Shown: positions 6,486 through 13,160 of the stretch, piece after piece
Position numbering within the stretch: the stretch's first letter is position 1
Layout of the letters: each line of letters begins with the position of its first letter
NCBI GenBank assembly: GCA_001786365.1
Contig: MFWK01000007.1
Span: 1 to 27,293, forward strand
DNA: 27,293 nt
Reading direction: 5' to 3'
Source of the DNA: Candidatus Nomurabacteria bacterium RIFOXYD2_FULL_35_12
Lineage (GTDB): Bacteria; Patescibacteriota; Minisyncoccia; Phycocordibacterales; UBA9973
Position numbers and translations under genes: made by a program
The notes under the pieces: model-generated
Databases searched by the model: none
Seen by the model: only the letters and a program-made list of their open reading frames with translations
What the model was told of the DNA's origin: nothing

Positions 6486-6512
6486 AAACCTGCTCGGCGG
6501 GTTTCTTTTTTT
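6486..6512 (+). terminator. Intrinsic terminator of the 184-aa gene
   Basis: AAACCTGC and GCGGGTTT pair around a TCG loop (one G-U), followed by C and seven Ts. Confidence 0.85.
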
Positions 6513-6526
6513 AGTTAGACTTTTGC

Positions 6527-6532
6527 TATACT
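6527..6532 (+). promoter_or_regulatory. -10 box of murB
   Basis: TATACT lies 10 nt before the murB ATG, so the 5' leader would be only a few bases. No clear -35 is seen. Confidence 0.4.
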
Positions 6533-6542
6533 GAATAAGTAC

Positions 6543-7598
6543 ATGAAAATACAGAACAATTACAATTTATCTAAATTAAACACTTTTGGCATTTTAGCCA
6601 AAGCGAAGTTTTTTGTAGAAATTAATAATGAAACTGATTTAAAAGAGCTTTTTGATATAGGAGAATTCAAAAATAATGAGAAATTGTTTCTTGGTGGAGG
6701 GAGCAATGTTTTATTTACAAAAGATTTTGATGGTTTAGTAATTTTTAATAAATTAAAAGGTATAGAGATTCTTAAAGAAGATTCAAAAAATGTTTTGATA
6801 AAATCTATGGGAGGAGAAATGTGGCACGACATTGTAATTTTTTCTGTGGAGCGTAATTTGTGGGGGATTGAGAATCTTGCATTTGTTCCCGGGACGGTCG
6901 GTGCTGCGCCAATACAAAACATAGGAGCTTATGGAGTGGAATTAAAAGATACCTTGGAAAATGTTGAGGTCTTTGATATTGAAACAGGAGAAAAGAAGGT
7001 TCTCGATAAAGAAGAATGTAAATTTGGTTACAGGGATAGTGTTTTCAAGAATGAATTGAAAGGAAAATATTTTATTACGGCTATTACTCTCAAATTAAGC
7101 AAAACACCTGCCCGCCAATTGGCAGGCGGGGAAAATAAAAAGAAGATATATCCTGCCTTAGAAAAATATTTGGTGGAAAATAAAATTGAAATTAAAAATT
7201 CTAAAGATATAAGTGATGCGGTGACAGCTATCAGAAAGAGTAAGCTTCCAAATCCGGAAGTTATTCCAAACGCTGGCAGTTTTTTCAAGAATGTTTTTGT
7301 GAAAGAAATAGAATTTAAAAAGTTACAAAAAACTTATCCAAATATTCCTTTTTTTAAAGAAAATGGAGAAATAAAAATCCCATCTGGATGGCTCATCGAA
7401 CAATGTGGTCCTGCAAACGGGACAAGTTGGAAAGGATATAGGCTCGGCAATGTCGGTGTGCATGATAAACAAGCGTTAGTTTTGGTGAATTATGGCGGAG
7501 CGACAGGGGAAAAGGTTTTGAATTTAGCCAATAAAATTATAGCCAATGTTAAAGAAAAATTTGGACTTAAACTTACACCAGAAGTCAATTTGATTTGA
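6543..7598 (+). CDS. murB: UDP-N-acetylenolpyruvoylglucosamine reductase
   Basis: 351 aa. A flavoprotein that reduces UDP-GlcNAc-enolpyruvate with NADPH to UDP-MurNAc, the second committed step of peptidoglycan synthesis, in the cytoplasm. FAD-binding motifs: FLGGGSNVLF (about 49-58) and FVPGTVGAAPIQNIGAYG (about 117-134). Active-site residues: Arg164 in FGYRDS, Ser246 in NAGSFFKN, and Glu347 in the terminal LTPEVNLI. The YRDS loop and C terminus fit type I (E. coli-like) MurB. An in-frame palindromic element encodes PARQLAGG (7107-7130) in the segment joining the two substrate-side domains. No Shine-Dalgarno is present. Confidence 0.95.
   Translation: MKIQNNYNLSKLNTFGILAKAKFFVEINNETDLKELFDIGEFKNNEKLFLGGGSNVLFTKDFDGLVIFNKLKGIEILKEDSKNVLIKSMGGEMWHDIVIFSVERNLWGIENLAFVPGTVGAAPIQNIGAYGVELKDTLENVEVFDIETGEKKVLDKEECKFGYRDSVFKNELKGKYFITAITLKLSKTPARQLAGGENKKKIYPALEKYLVENKIEIKNSKDISDAVTAIRKSKLPNPEVIPNAGSFFKNVFVKEIEFKKLQKTYPNIPFFKENGEIKIPSGWLIEQCGPANGTSWKGYRLGNVGVHDKQALVLVNYGGATGEKVLNLANKIIANVKEKFGLKLTPEVNLI
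7107..7130. repeat. CCTGCCCGC palindrome in frame in murB
   Basis: CCTGCCCGCC, AATT, GGCAGGCGGG: a 10-bp stem with one G-U and one C-A mismatch. It is translated as PARQLAGG. The helicase gene at 14376-14411 has the same arms, the same mismatch positions and the same reading frame. Confidence 0.7.
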
Positions 7599-7612
7599 TA
7601 GCTTTTTGGGAG

Positions 7613-7618
7613 TATAAT
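7613..7618 (+). promoter_or_regulatory. -10 box before the SIMPL gene palindrome
   Basis: TATAAT lies 6 nt before the left arm of the palindrome. Transcription would start at about 7625, at the very base of the predicted stem. Confidence 0.5.
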
Positions 7619-7624
7619 TTATGG

Positions 7625-7728
7625 ATCCCGTTAGAAGTTTACAAAAAATGATTTCACGGGGAATATAATTTTGATTATTATTTAATTTAGGTAAAAGTAA
7701 ACAAATACACTTTTACTTCTAACGGGAT
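7625..7728 (+). promoter_or_regulatory. CCCGTTAGAA palindrome ending on the SIMPL start codon
   Basis: Perfect 14-bp arms (ATCCCGTTAGAAGT, 7625-7638; complement 7715-7728) flank 76 AT-rich bases. The right arm covers the first two bases of the ATG at 7727. With transcription starting near 7625 the whole leader would fold with the start codon in the stem base. A short frame (MDPVRSLQKM...) opens at 7621 on the left arm. Confidence 0.7.
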
Positions 7729-8557
7729 GGAAATACAAGAAGAAATTAAGAATAAATTGTTTAAGGTAATTGTTGTTTTGTTGATTATTTTATCAGTTTA
7801 TTTTGTTGTCAAAATATTTTCTGAAATAAAGAAAGGCAGTTTGCTTGGTCAAAGTGATCAGCCAGCAACTATTTCATTTACTGGTCATGGAGAAGTTAAT
7901 GCTGTGCCAGATATTGCCAGTGTGTATTTTACAATTAGCAAAGATGCAAAAACAGCCAAAGATGCTCAAGCCAGTGTCGCAGTTGTCGAGAAGAAAGCTC
8001 TGGATTTTCTAAAATCAAAAGATATAGCAGATAAAGACATAAAGACATCAAATGCATCTGTTTATCCAAAGTATGAATACAAGCAAGCAGTATGCCCGCA
8101 ACCAGTTTCCATAGGAGCTCCGGATGGAGTTGTCTCTCCGTCTTATTATTGTCCTTCTGGCAAACAAGTTCTCACAGGTTATACAGCTAGTGAAAGCATT
8201 ACAGTAAAAATAAGAAAGGTAGATGACGCAGGTATTGTCATGCAAGGCTTGGGTGAGGCAGGTGTTTCTGATTTAAGTGGTCCAAATTTTACAATTGATA
8301 AAGAAGATGCATTAAAAGCTGAAGCACGAAAGCTCGCTATCAAAGATGCGAAAGATAAAGCAAAAATATTGGCTAAAGATTTAAATGTCAGTTTGGTAAA
8401 GATTACGAGTTTTTATGAAAATAGTAATGGTTATCCTATGATGTATGCCTCTGCTATGGAAAAGGCGATAGATTCTAGAACCCCAGCTCCAGCTGAACTT
8501 CCAAAAGGTGAAAATACAATCAGCTCTGATGTGACGATAACTTACGAAATAAGGTAG
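7727..8557 (+). CDS. SIMPL-domain (DUF541) exported/membrane-anchored protein
   Basis: 276 aa. A single N-terminal membrane segment (about 12-30, FKVIVVLLIILSVYFVVKIF) anchors an outside SIMPL domain starting at about 45 (ISFTGHGEVNAVPDIASVYFTISKDAKT). The helix KALDFLKSKDIADKDIKTSN and the VKIRKVDDAGIVMQGLGEAGVSDLSGPNFTI strand pair are typical. The domain (YggE/BP26 type) forms ring oligomers in some bacteria; its role here is unknown. The start is fixed by the palindrome closing on it. The stop codon (8555-8557) lies inside the target duplication of the insertion sequence that follows, and its presumed original terminator is now beyond that element (9681-9706). Confidence 0.85.
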   Translation: MEIQEEIKNKLFKVIVVLLIILSVYFVVKIFSEIKKGSLLGQSDQPATISFTGHGEVNAVPDIASVYFTISKDAKTAKDAQASVAVVEKKALDFLKSKDIADKDIKTSNASVYPKYEYKQAVCPQPVSIGAPDGVVSPSYYCPSGKQVLTGYTASESITVKIRKVDDAGIVMQGLGEAGVSDLSGPNFTIDKEDALKAEARKLAIKDAKDKAKILAKDLNVSLVKITSFYENSNGYPMMYASAMEKAIDSRTPAPAELPKGENTISSDVTITYEIR

Positions 8558-8558
8558 G

Positions 8559-8585
8559 TGCATAAGTTCAGAAACATATGAGACT
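8559..8585 (+). repeat. Left terminal inverted repeat of the IS
   Basis: It starts TGCATAAGTTCAG and ends AACATATGAGACT. Against the right end it needs one single-base gap; 13 inner bases are identical. Confidence 0.8.
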
Positions 8586-8602
8586 CCTTTAATCAAAAGG
8601 AG
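8584..8602 (+). promoter_or_regulatory. Hairpin covering the transposase ribosome-binding site
   Basis: CTCCTTT (8584-8590) pairs perfectly with AAAGGAG (8596-8602), which holds the Shine-Dalgarno of the transposase. In RNA this would hide the site, a common way for insertion sequences to limit transposase translation from read-through mRNA. Confidence 0.55.
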
Positions 8603-8604
8603 AA

Positions 8605-9654
8605 ATGCGTCAATTTAACAAATTCAAAGGTACAAAGGGGTTCATCACCATCTGGCAAAGAGTGATACGCTTTCGGTATATGATTACCGAACAAGCAAAA
8701 GAAAGGTGTCGGATTCTTGCATTCTGGGAGAAATACGGGGATTTGGCGACTAAAGAAGCTTTTAAGGTTTCTAGACCCACTTTGTTCAGATGGCAGAGTA
8801 CTTTACAAAAAGGAGATGGAAAACTAGAAGCGTTAAACAAAAAGAGCACAGCACCCAAAAACAAAAGAAAACGCATCATTCCTAAACAAGTTCAAGATTT
8901 CATTCTAACGGAAAGAAAATTCGATCCGCATCTGTCTAAAGACAAGCTTTCGATATTAATGAGAGAAGACAAGGTAGCAGACTTGTCTTCTTCCACCGTT
9001 GGCAGAATGTTGGATGATCTAAAGAAACAAAAAATACTTCCGAACCCAAAACATATTTCATACCATGCTAAGACAGACACTTTTCATGAGAAAATGAAGC
9101 TAAAACGCAAGAAACTGCGTTCCAAGGGTCATACTGAGGGTTTAGTAAAAGCGGATTCAATTGTGCGATTTACGAATGGAATCAAGAGATACATCGTTAC
9201 CGCTATCGACAAAGAAACAAAATTTGCTTTTGCCTACGCCTACAAAAATCATTCATCGAGTGGAGCCACTGATTTCATGAAGAAATTTAAAAATGTTGCT
9301 CCCATATCATTGACTCATGTACAAACAGACAATGGTAGTGAGTTCGCAAAACACTTCGAAGTATTTCTTGAAAAGAACGACATTGTTCATTTTCATACCT
9401 ACCCTAGAACTCCAAAAATGAATTCCGAAATTGAAAGATTTAACCGAACTCTCTCCGATGCTTTCATTAAACAACATAGAATGCTCCTAGCCTATGATAT
9501 TAATGCCTTTAATCAAAAGCTGATTGATTGGCTTCTGTGGTACAACACCAGAAGACCTCACTGGTCGCTTGGATTAATTTCTCCTTTGAGGTATATTGTG
9601 AGTACATTAACAGAAGAAAAGTCTCATATGTTATGGACGGATACAGTAGGTTGA
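8605..9654 (+). CDS. DDE transposase (rve integrase core)
   Basis: 349 aa. An N-terminal helix-turn-helix (about 30-65, ERCRILAFWEKYG ... EAFKVSRPTLFRWQ) is followed by an integrase core. The catalytic triad is Asp in LVKADSIVRF, Asp in VQTDNGSEF and Glu in MNSEIERFNR, about 35 residues after the second Asp. The C-terminal WYNTRRPHWSLGLISP motif is typical of IS481/IS3-type enzymes. AAGGAG lies only 2 nt before the ATG at 8605; an internal ATG at 8680 (MITEQAKER) is an alternative start. The frame runs through the right terminal repeat and ends at a TGA 9 bases outside the element, so the last two residues and the stop come from target DNA. All catalytic residues are present, so it is probably active. 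Confidence 0.9.
   Translation: MRQFNKFKGTKGFITIWQRVIRFRYMITEQAKERCRILAFWEKYGDLATKEAFKVSRPTLFRWQSTLQKGDGKLEALNKKSTAPKNKRKRIIPKQVQDFILTERKFDPHLSKDKLSILMREDKVADLSSSTVGRMLDDLKKQKILPNPKHISYHAKTDTFHEKMKLKRKKLRSKGHTEGLVKADSIVRFTNGIKRYIVTAIDKETKFAFAYAYKNHSSSGATDFMKKFKNVAPISLTHVQTDNGSEFAKHFEVFLEKNDIVHFHTYPRTPKMNSEIERFNRTLSDAFIKQHRMLLAYDINAFNQKLIDWLLWYNTRRPHWSLGLISPLRYIVSTLTEEKSHMLWTDTVG
9620..9645 (+). repeat. Right terminal inverted repeat of the IS
   Basis: Its first 13 bases (AGTCTCATATGTT) complement the left end. The outer end reads ...GGATACA, giving TGTATCC when inverted. GTAGG follows directly. Confidence 0.8.
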
Positions 9655-9680
9655 CTATTCCAACTAAAAAGAGTAGTATT

Positions 9681-9706
9681 AAAAGAGCCCTGAGAGGGGC
9701 TTTTTT
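9681..9706 (+). terminator. Intrinsic terminator
   Basis: AAAAGAGCCC pairs with GGGCTTTTTT around TGAGAG, ending in six Ts. It probably belonged to the SIMPL gene before the insertion sequence separated them; it now ends IS read-through. Confidence 0.8.
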
Positions 9707-9745
9707 AAGAGGCTAAAAGATTATTAGAAATTTTAAATATTATTT

Positions 9746-9931
9746 ATGTCAAAAATTACTGAGTATTTTAAGGAAACAAGAGGAGAATTGAAGCATGTAA
9801 TATGGCCTTCCAGAAGTCAGACTCTTTATTACACTTTGATTGTCATAGTTTTGTCCGTCGTCGTCGCATATTATTTAGGTGTTTTTGATTTTATTTTTTC
9901 CAAAGGTTTGGAGATCATAATTAATCGTTAG
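9746..9931 (+). CDS. secE: Preprotein translocase subunit SecE
   Basis: 61 aa, the usual short single-helix form. The amphipathic N-terminal part KITEYFKETRGELKHVIWPSR, with the conserved WPSR, precedes one membrane helix (about 28-48, YYTLIVIVLSVVVAYYLGVF). SecE clamps SecY in the Sec translocon. It is followed 18 nt later by nusG, the classic bacterial order. There is no Shine-Dalgarno and no clear promoter in the 40 nt after the upstream terminator. Confidence 0.95.
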   Translation: MSKITEYFKETRGELKHVIWPSRSQTLYYTLIVIVLSVVVAYYLGVFDFIFSKGLEIIINR

Positions 9932-9949
9932 ATTTAGGATAAATTTTTT

Positions 9950-10492
9950 ATGAAACAAGAAGAACAAGGAGCTAGAAATTGGTATGCTATTCATACTTAT
10001 GCCGGATATGAAAACGTAGTTTTACGTAATTTGAAACAGCGTATTGATTCTCTAGGTATGAACGACAAGATTTTTAATGTTATCGTTCCGATTGAAAAGA
10101 AAATAAAAATAAAAGGAGGCAAGAGGGTAGAAGTAGAAGAAAAGATTTACCCTGGTTATGTTTTGGTGGATATGATTGTTACAGATGATTCTTGGTATGT
10201 AGTTCGCAATACTCCCCGAGTTACTGGTTTCGTCGGTGCAGGAGTAAACCCAGTTCCACTTAAAAAAGAAGAAGTAGATTATCTCTTCAAGAAAATGGGT
10301 GCTGGCACAGCTAAACACAATATTGACATGACGATAGGGGAAAGTATTTTAATAACAGATGGCCCATTTAAAGATTTAGAAGGTAAAGTTAATTCAATTG
10401 ATCAAGAACGTGGAAAAGTAAAAGTGCTCGTTTCTATGTTCGGTCGGGAAACTCCAGTCGAGCTCGACTTCTTGCAAGTTAAGAAGATTTAA
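9950..10492 (+). CDS. nusG: Transcription termination/antitermination factor NusG
   Basis: 180 aa. An N-terminal NGN domain (NWYAIHTYAGYENVVLRNLKQRI ... YPGYVLVDM ... VRNTPRVTGFVGAG) binds the RNA polymerase clamp. A C-terminal KOW domain (about 128-180, IGESILITDGPFKDLEGKVNSID ... FGRETPVELDFLQVKKI) contacts Rho or ribosomal S10. Full length for the family. It lies between secE and rplK with short gaps. Only a weak AGGA is found upstream. Confidence 0.96.
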   Translation: MKQEEQGARNWYAIHTYAGYENVVLRNLKQRIDSLGMNDKIFNVIVPIEKKIKIKGGKRVEVEEKIYPGYVLVDMIVTDDSWYVVRNTPRVTGFVGAGVNPVPLKKEEVDYLFKKMGAGTAKHNIDMTIGESILITDGPFKDLEGKVNSIDQERGKVKVLVSMFGRETPVELDFLQVKKI

Positions 10493-10518
10493 GCTAATCT
10501 ACAAATATAAATAAATTT

Positions 10519-10941
10519 ATGGCAAAGAAAATAACAAAAAAAATAAAACTACAAATTCAGGCTGCAAAGGCTACTCCTGCGCCTCCTCTTGGACCTGCGC
10601 TTGGACAAGCTGGTATAAACATCGGGGACTTCGTCACCAAGTTCAATGCTGCAACGGCTAAAATGGCTGGAGATAAAGTCGGTGTTTCTATCACTGTTTA
10701 TGATGACCGCAGTTATGATTTTGTTGTTAAAACTCCTCCTGTAACTGGCCTTATTTTAAAAGCAGCTGGTGTAGAAAAAGGTTCAGGCACGAATGCAAAA
10801 ACTAAAGTTGGAAAAATAACTCGCGCTCAAGCTTTGGAAATAGCTAAAAAGAAAATGAAAGATTTTAACTCAAAAGATGACGAAGGAGCAATCAATATCG
10901 TTGCCGGCTCTGCTCGAAGTATGGGGATAGAAGTAATTTAA
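10519..10941 (+). CDS. rplK: 50S ribosomal protein L11
   Basis: 140 aa, full length. The N-terminal domain has IKLQIQAAKATPAPPLGPALGQAGINIGDFVTKFNAAT; the C-terminal RNA-binding domain has VKTPPVTGLILKAAGVEKGSG and GSARSMGIEVI. L11 binds the GTPase-associated region of 23S rRNA, where EF-G acts. rplA (L1) normally follows; here the next gene is an ATP-grasp ligase, so L1 is absent from its usual place. A 28-bp perfect palindrome spans the stop codon. Confidence 0.97.
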   Translation: MAKKITKKIKLQIQAAKATPAPPLGPALGQAGINIGDFVTKFNAATAKMAGDKVGVSITVYDDRSYDFVVKTPPVTGLILKAAGVEKGSGTNAKTKVGKITRAQALEIAKKKMKDFNSKDDEGAINIVAGSARSMGIEVI

Positions 10942-10953
10942 ATTACTTCTATC
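10926..10953. repeat. 28-bp perfect palindrome over the rplK stop codon
   Basis: GATAGAAGTAATTT is followed directly by its own complement, with the TAA stop just inside the first half. No T-run follows. The next ~35 bases are unusually GC-rich (CGGTCGGAGCGCGACGGCGC), then the sequence returns to AT-rich. Confidence 0.65.
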
Positions 10954-11046
10954 GGTCGGAGCGCGACGGCGCGAGACGTGTCCAGACAATTTTTAGCAAA
11001 AAAATATGTGTGGATTGATGTTGTGTAGAAGTTAAAGACTAAAATC

Positions 11047-12066
11047 TTGAAGAAAAAAAGACAGTTTCCATATTTAACTAATCTTGTAAAAAAACTTGCA
11101 CCGAAAATAGGCGCGAGGGTTATTGTTGAACCCGAATGGGGAATCGTGGCACAAATTATTTATCCAAATGGTGTGGTGAGGTCATTGCGTTATTATTCTT
11201 TAGATTTAAATCACATTGCTTCTGCTGATGTTGCTAAAGATAAAGATTATGCAAAGTTTTTTATGCAAAAGCTCGGTTATCCTGTGGCTGAAGGAGAAAC
11301 ATTTTTTAAAGATTCTTGGGCAAAAGCTATAAAAAGTAAACGCACAATTTCATCCGGAATAAAATATGCAAAAAGTCTTGGATATCCGGTGATTGTAAAA
11401 CCAAATAGTCAAAGCCAAGGTTCCGGTGTTTCTGTGGCTTTTAATGATAAAGAAATACGCTCTAAACTCTTGGAGGTATTTAAAAGTGACAAGATTGCCA
11501 TCATTGAAAGATATTTACCAGGGAATGATTACAGAATTGTAGTTTTAGATGGGGAAGTTATTTCAGCTTATGAACGTATTCCACTTTCAGTAATTGGTGA
11601 TGGAAAAAGTTCTGTATTTTCACTTTTAAAACAAAAACAAAAAGACTTTATTTTAAATAAAAGAGATACTAGAATAGATTTTTCGGATAAAAGAATTAAA
11701 GATAAATTAAATAAACAGAATTTAAATTTTAAAAGTATTTTAGAAAAAGGGAAGCAGGTTTTTCTTTTGGATAATGCAAATTTATCTACCGGTGGGGATT
11801 CTGTGGATGTCACAAATACTATACATAAAGAATTTCAAAAAATTGCTGTAGAACTTACAAAAAAGATGGGACTTCGAATAGCAGGAGTGGATGTCATGGT
11901 TACAAAAGGTAATATTACTAAAAATCCTAAAGATTGTAGTTATTTTATTATTGAAATCAATGCTGCGCCGGGGCTGGATCATTATGTGACTACCGGAAAA
12001 GCCCAAAAAGAAATTGTTGAATCAATGTATTTAAAAGTTCTTAAAGCGCTTGGAAAAAAAGACTAA
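11047..12066 (+). CDS. ATP-grasp ligase, cyanophycin synthetase/RimK-like
   Basis: 339 aa from a TTG start at 11047 (MKKKRQFPYL); no ATG lies in a suitable place and no Shine-Dalgarno is seen. ATP-grasp elements: lysine in YPVIVKPNSQSQGSGVSV (about 115-133), IIERYLPGNDYRIVVLDG (about 155-173), ERIPLSVIGDGKSSV as in CphA-type enzymes, and the metal-binding FIIEINAAPGLDHY near the C terminus. Such enzymes join a carboxylate to an amine through an acyl phosphate. The substrate is unknown; no Mur-ligase domain is fused, so it is not a full cyanophycin synthetase. It occupies the slot usually held by rplA. Convergent with dcd, one base apart. Confidence 0.8.
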   Translation: MKKKRQFPYLTNLVKKLAPKIGARVIVEPEWGIVAQIIYPNGVVRSLRYYSLDLNHIASADVAKDKDYAKFFMQKLGYPVAEGETFFKDSWAKAIKSKRTISSGIKYAKSLGYPVIVKPNSQSQGSGVSVAFNDKEIRSKLLEVFKSDKIAIIERYLPGNDYRIVVLDGEVISAYERIPLSVIGDGKSSVFSLLKQKQKDFILNKRDTRIDFSDKRIKDKLNKQNLNFKSILEKGKQVFLLDNANLSTGGDSVDVTNTIHKEFQKIAVELTKKMGLRIAGVDVMVTKGNITKNPKDCSYFIIEINAAPGLDHYVTTGKAQKEIVESMYLKVLKALGKKD

Positions 12067-12067
12067 A

Positions 12068-12604
12068 TTATTTAAAATTTTTCCACATCATGGATTCTTT
12101 TGGTAGTTTTTCTTTGTTTCCGTATTTAGCGCTAGCTTTTTTATTGTAAAGTCTTTCTACTTTTCCTTCCACAACATAATAAATAAGTTGAGCTATTGGC
12201 ATTCCTGGATAGATACGAACTGGTTTTGAAGTTGATACTTCCATTGTCCAAAATCCACAAAATCCTACATCACCTTTACCAGCAGTGGCATGGATATCGA
12301 TACCAAGTCGTCCGGTTGAAGATTTTCCTTCTAGAAATGGTACATGTTTATGAGTTTCTGTGTATTCTGTCGTAGTACAGAGATATAGTTTGTTTGGTTT
12401 TAAAATATAACCTGTTTCTGGGATTTCAAAATGCTTAATTTTGTTATGTTTTTTGGCATCAAGAGTTTTGTCTACATATTGTGCAAAGTATTTACTTAGA
12501 TGCACATCATAAGAATTTCCTCCCATATTTTTTATATTAAAAGGTTTTATTGCAATACTTCCTTTTTTTATTTCTTCAAGAATTTTTTTATCGGATAAAA
12601 TCAT
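12068..12604 (-). CDS. dcd: dCTP deaminase
   Basis: 178 aa. Deaminates dCTP to dUTP (or dUMP in bifunctional forms), feeding dTMP synthesis. Signatures: MILSDKKILEEIKKG at the N terminus, GGNSYDVHLS, LEGKSSTGRLGIDIHATAG (Ser96-Arg99 region) and the catalytic Glu122 in FWTMEVS. The usual WIDPGF segment reads KGDVGF. It is last in a minus-strand run thyA-folA-dcd, 22 nt after folA, so the operon contains three steps of thymidylate supply. dUTPase versus deaminase cannot be fully separated by eye; the length and N terminus favour Dcd. Confidence 0.9.
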   Translation of the reverse strand: MILSDKKILEEIKKGSIAIKPFNIKNMGGNSYDVHLSKYFAQYVDKTLDAKKHNKIKHFEIPETGYILKPNKLYLCTTTEYTETHKHVPFLEGKSSTGRLGIDIHATAGKGDVGFCGFWTMEVSTSKPVRIYPGMPIAQLIYYVVEGKVERLYNKKASAKYGNKEKLPKESMMWKNFK

Positions 12605-12626
12605 GTTGTAAGTTTCGCATAATTAA

Positions 12627-13157
12627 TTATTTTGTCAATTTTATATATTCTGCAAATTCTATATCGTATTTATTTAATGCGTCTTTTTTATGTATTTCAC
12701 TTTTCACTTTTTTCCATTTATTTTTATCTATTAGGGGGAAGAATATCTCAGCATCAGGAAAAGATGCGTCTACATGGGTGATATAGAGTTTGTCGGCTCT
12801 GTCTATAAATAATTTATAAATCATTCCTCCACCGATAATAAAATTTTCTTCGTCTTTTTTTGAAGTTTTTTCTAGAAGATTCATAAGTTCATCAACGGAA
12901 TATACCACCTCGGCTCCTTCTTTTTTAAATGAATTGTCTTGAGTTATGATGATATTTCTGCGGTTTGGAAGTAGTCGGCCAATTTGTTTACCATCTTTAT
13001 CTTTTGCTAAAGATTCAAAAGTTTTTTGCCCCATTATTACTGTGCGACCCTTTGTAGTCTCCTTAAAATGTTTCATATCAGCAGGTAAAGACCACAGAAG
13101 ATCATTTTTTTTTCCAATTTCATTATTTTTACCAATTGCAACAATTATTGAAATCAT
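12627..13157 (-). CDS. folA: Dihydrofolate reductase
   Basis: 176 aa. Reduces dihydrofolate to tetrahydrofolate with NADPH, regenerating the folate oxidised by ThyA. Family motifs: IIVAIGKNNEIGKKNDLLWSLPADMKHFK with the catalytic acid Asp27, GRTVIMGQKTFESL (about 37-50), LLPNRRNIIIT and the NADPH loop NFIIGGGMIY. A loop after SLAKDKDGKQ is slightly longer than in E. coli. It starts 3 nt after the thyA stop, so the two are translationally close. There is no Shine-Dalgarno. Confidence 0.95.
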   Translation of the reverse strand: MISIIVAIGKNNEIGKKNDLLWSLPADMKHFKETTKGRTVIMGQKTFESLAKDKDGKQIGRLLPNRRNIIITQDNSFKKEGAEVVYSVDELMNLLEKTSKKDEENFIIGGGMIYKLFIDRADKLYITHVDASFPDAEIFFPLIDKNKWKKVKSEIHKKDALNKYDIEFAEYIKLTK

Positions 13158-13160
13158 AAA

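Larger units (their letters stand above)
8559..9645 (+). mobile_element. Complete insertion sequence, DDE type (IS481-like)
   Basis: A 1,087-bp element bounded by imperfect terminal inverted repeats: 27 bp at 8559-8585 and 26 bp at 9620-9645. Both begin TG at the outer end, and the inner 13 bases are identical (AACATATGAGACT). The 5-bp direct repeat GTAGG occurs immediately outside each end (8554-8558 and 9646-9650), a clean target-site duplication that indicates a fairly recent insertion. It landed on the stop codon of the SIMPL gene and restored it. Family assignment to IS481 rests on the transposase type and TG ends; IS3-like relatives remain possible. Confidence 0.85.

Noticed and set aside
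5340..9654. UGA recoded to glycine as in some CPR lineages
   Set aside because: tsaC, murB and the transposase end naturally at TGA, with no in-frame TGA inside conserved genes.
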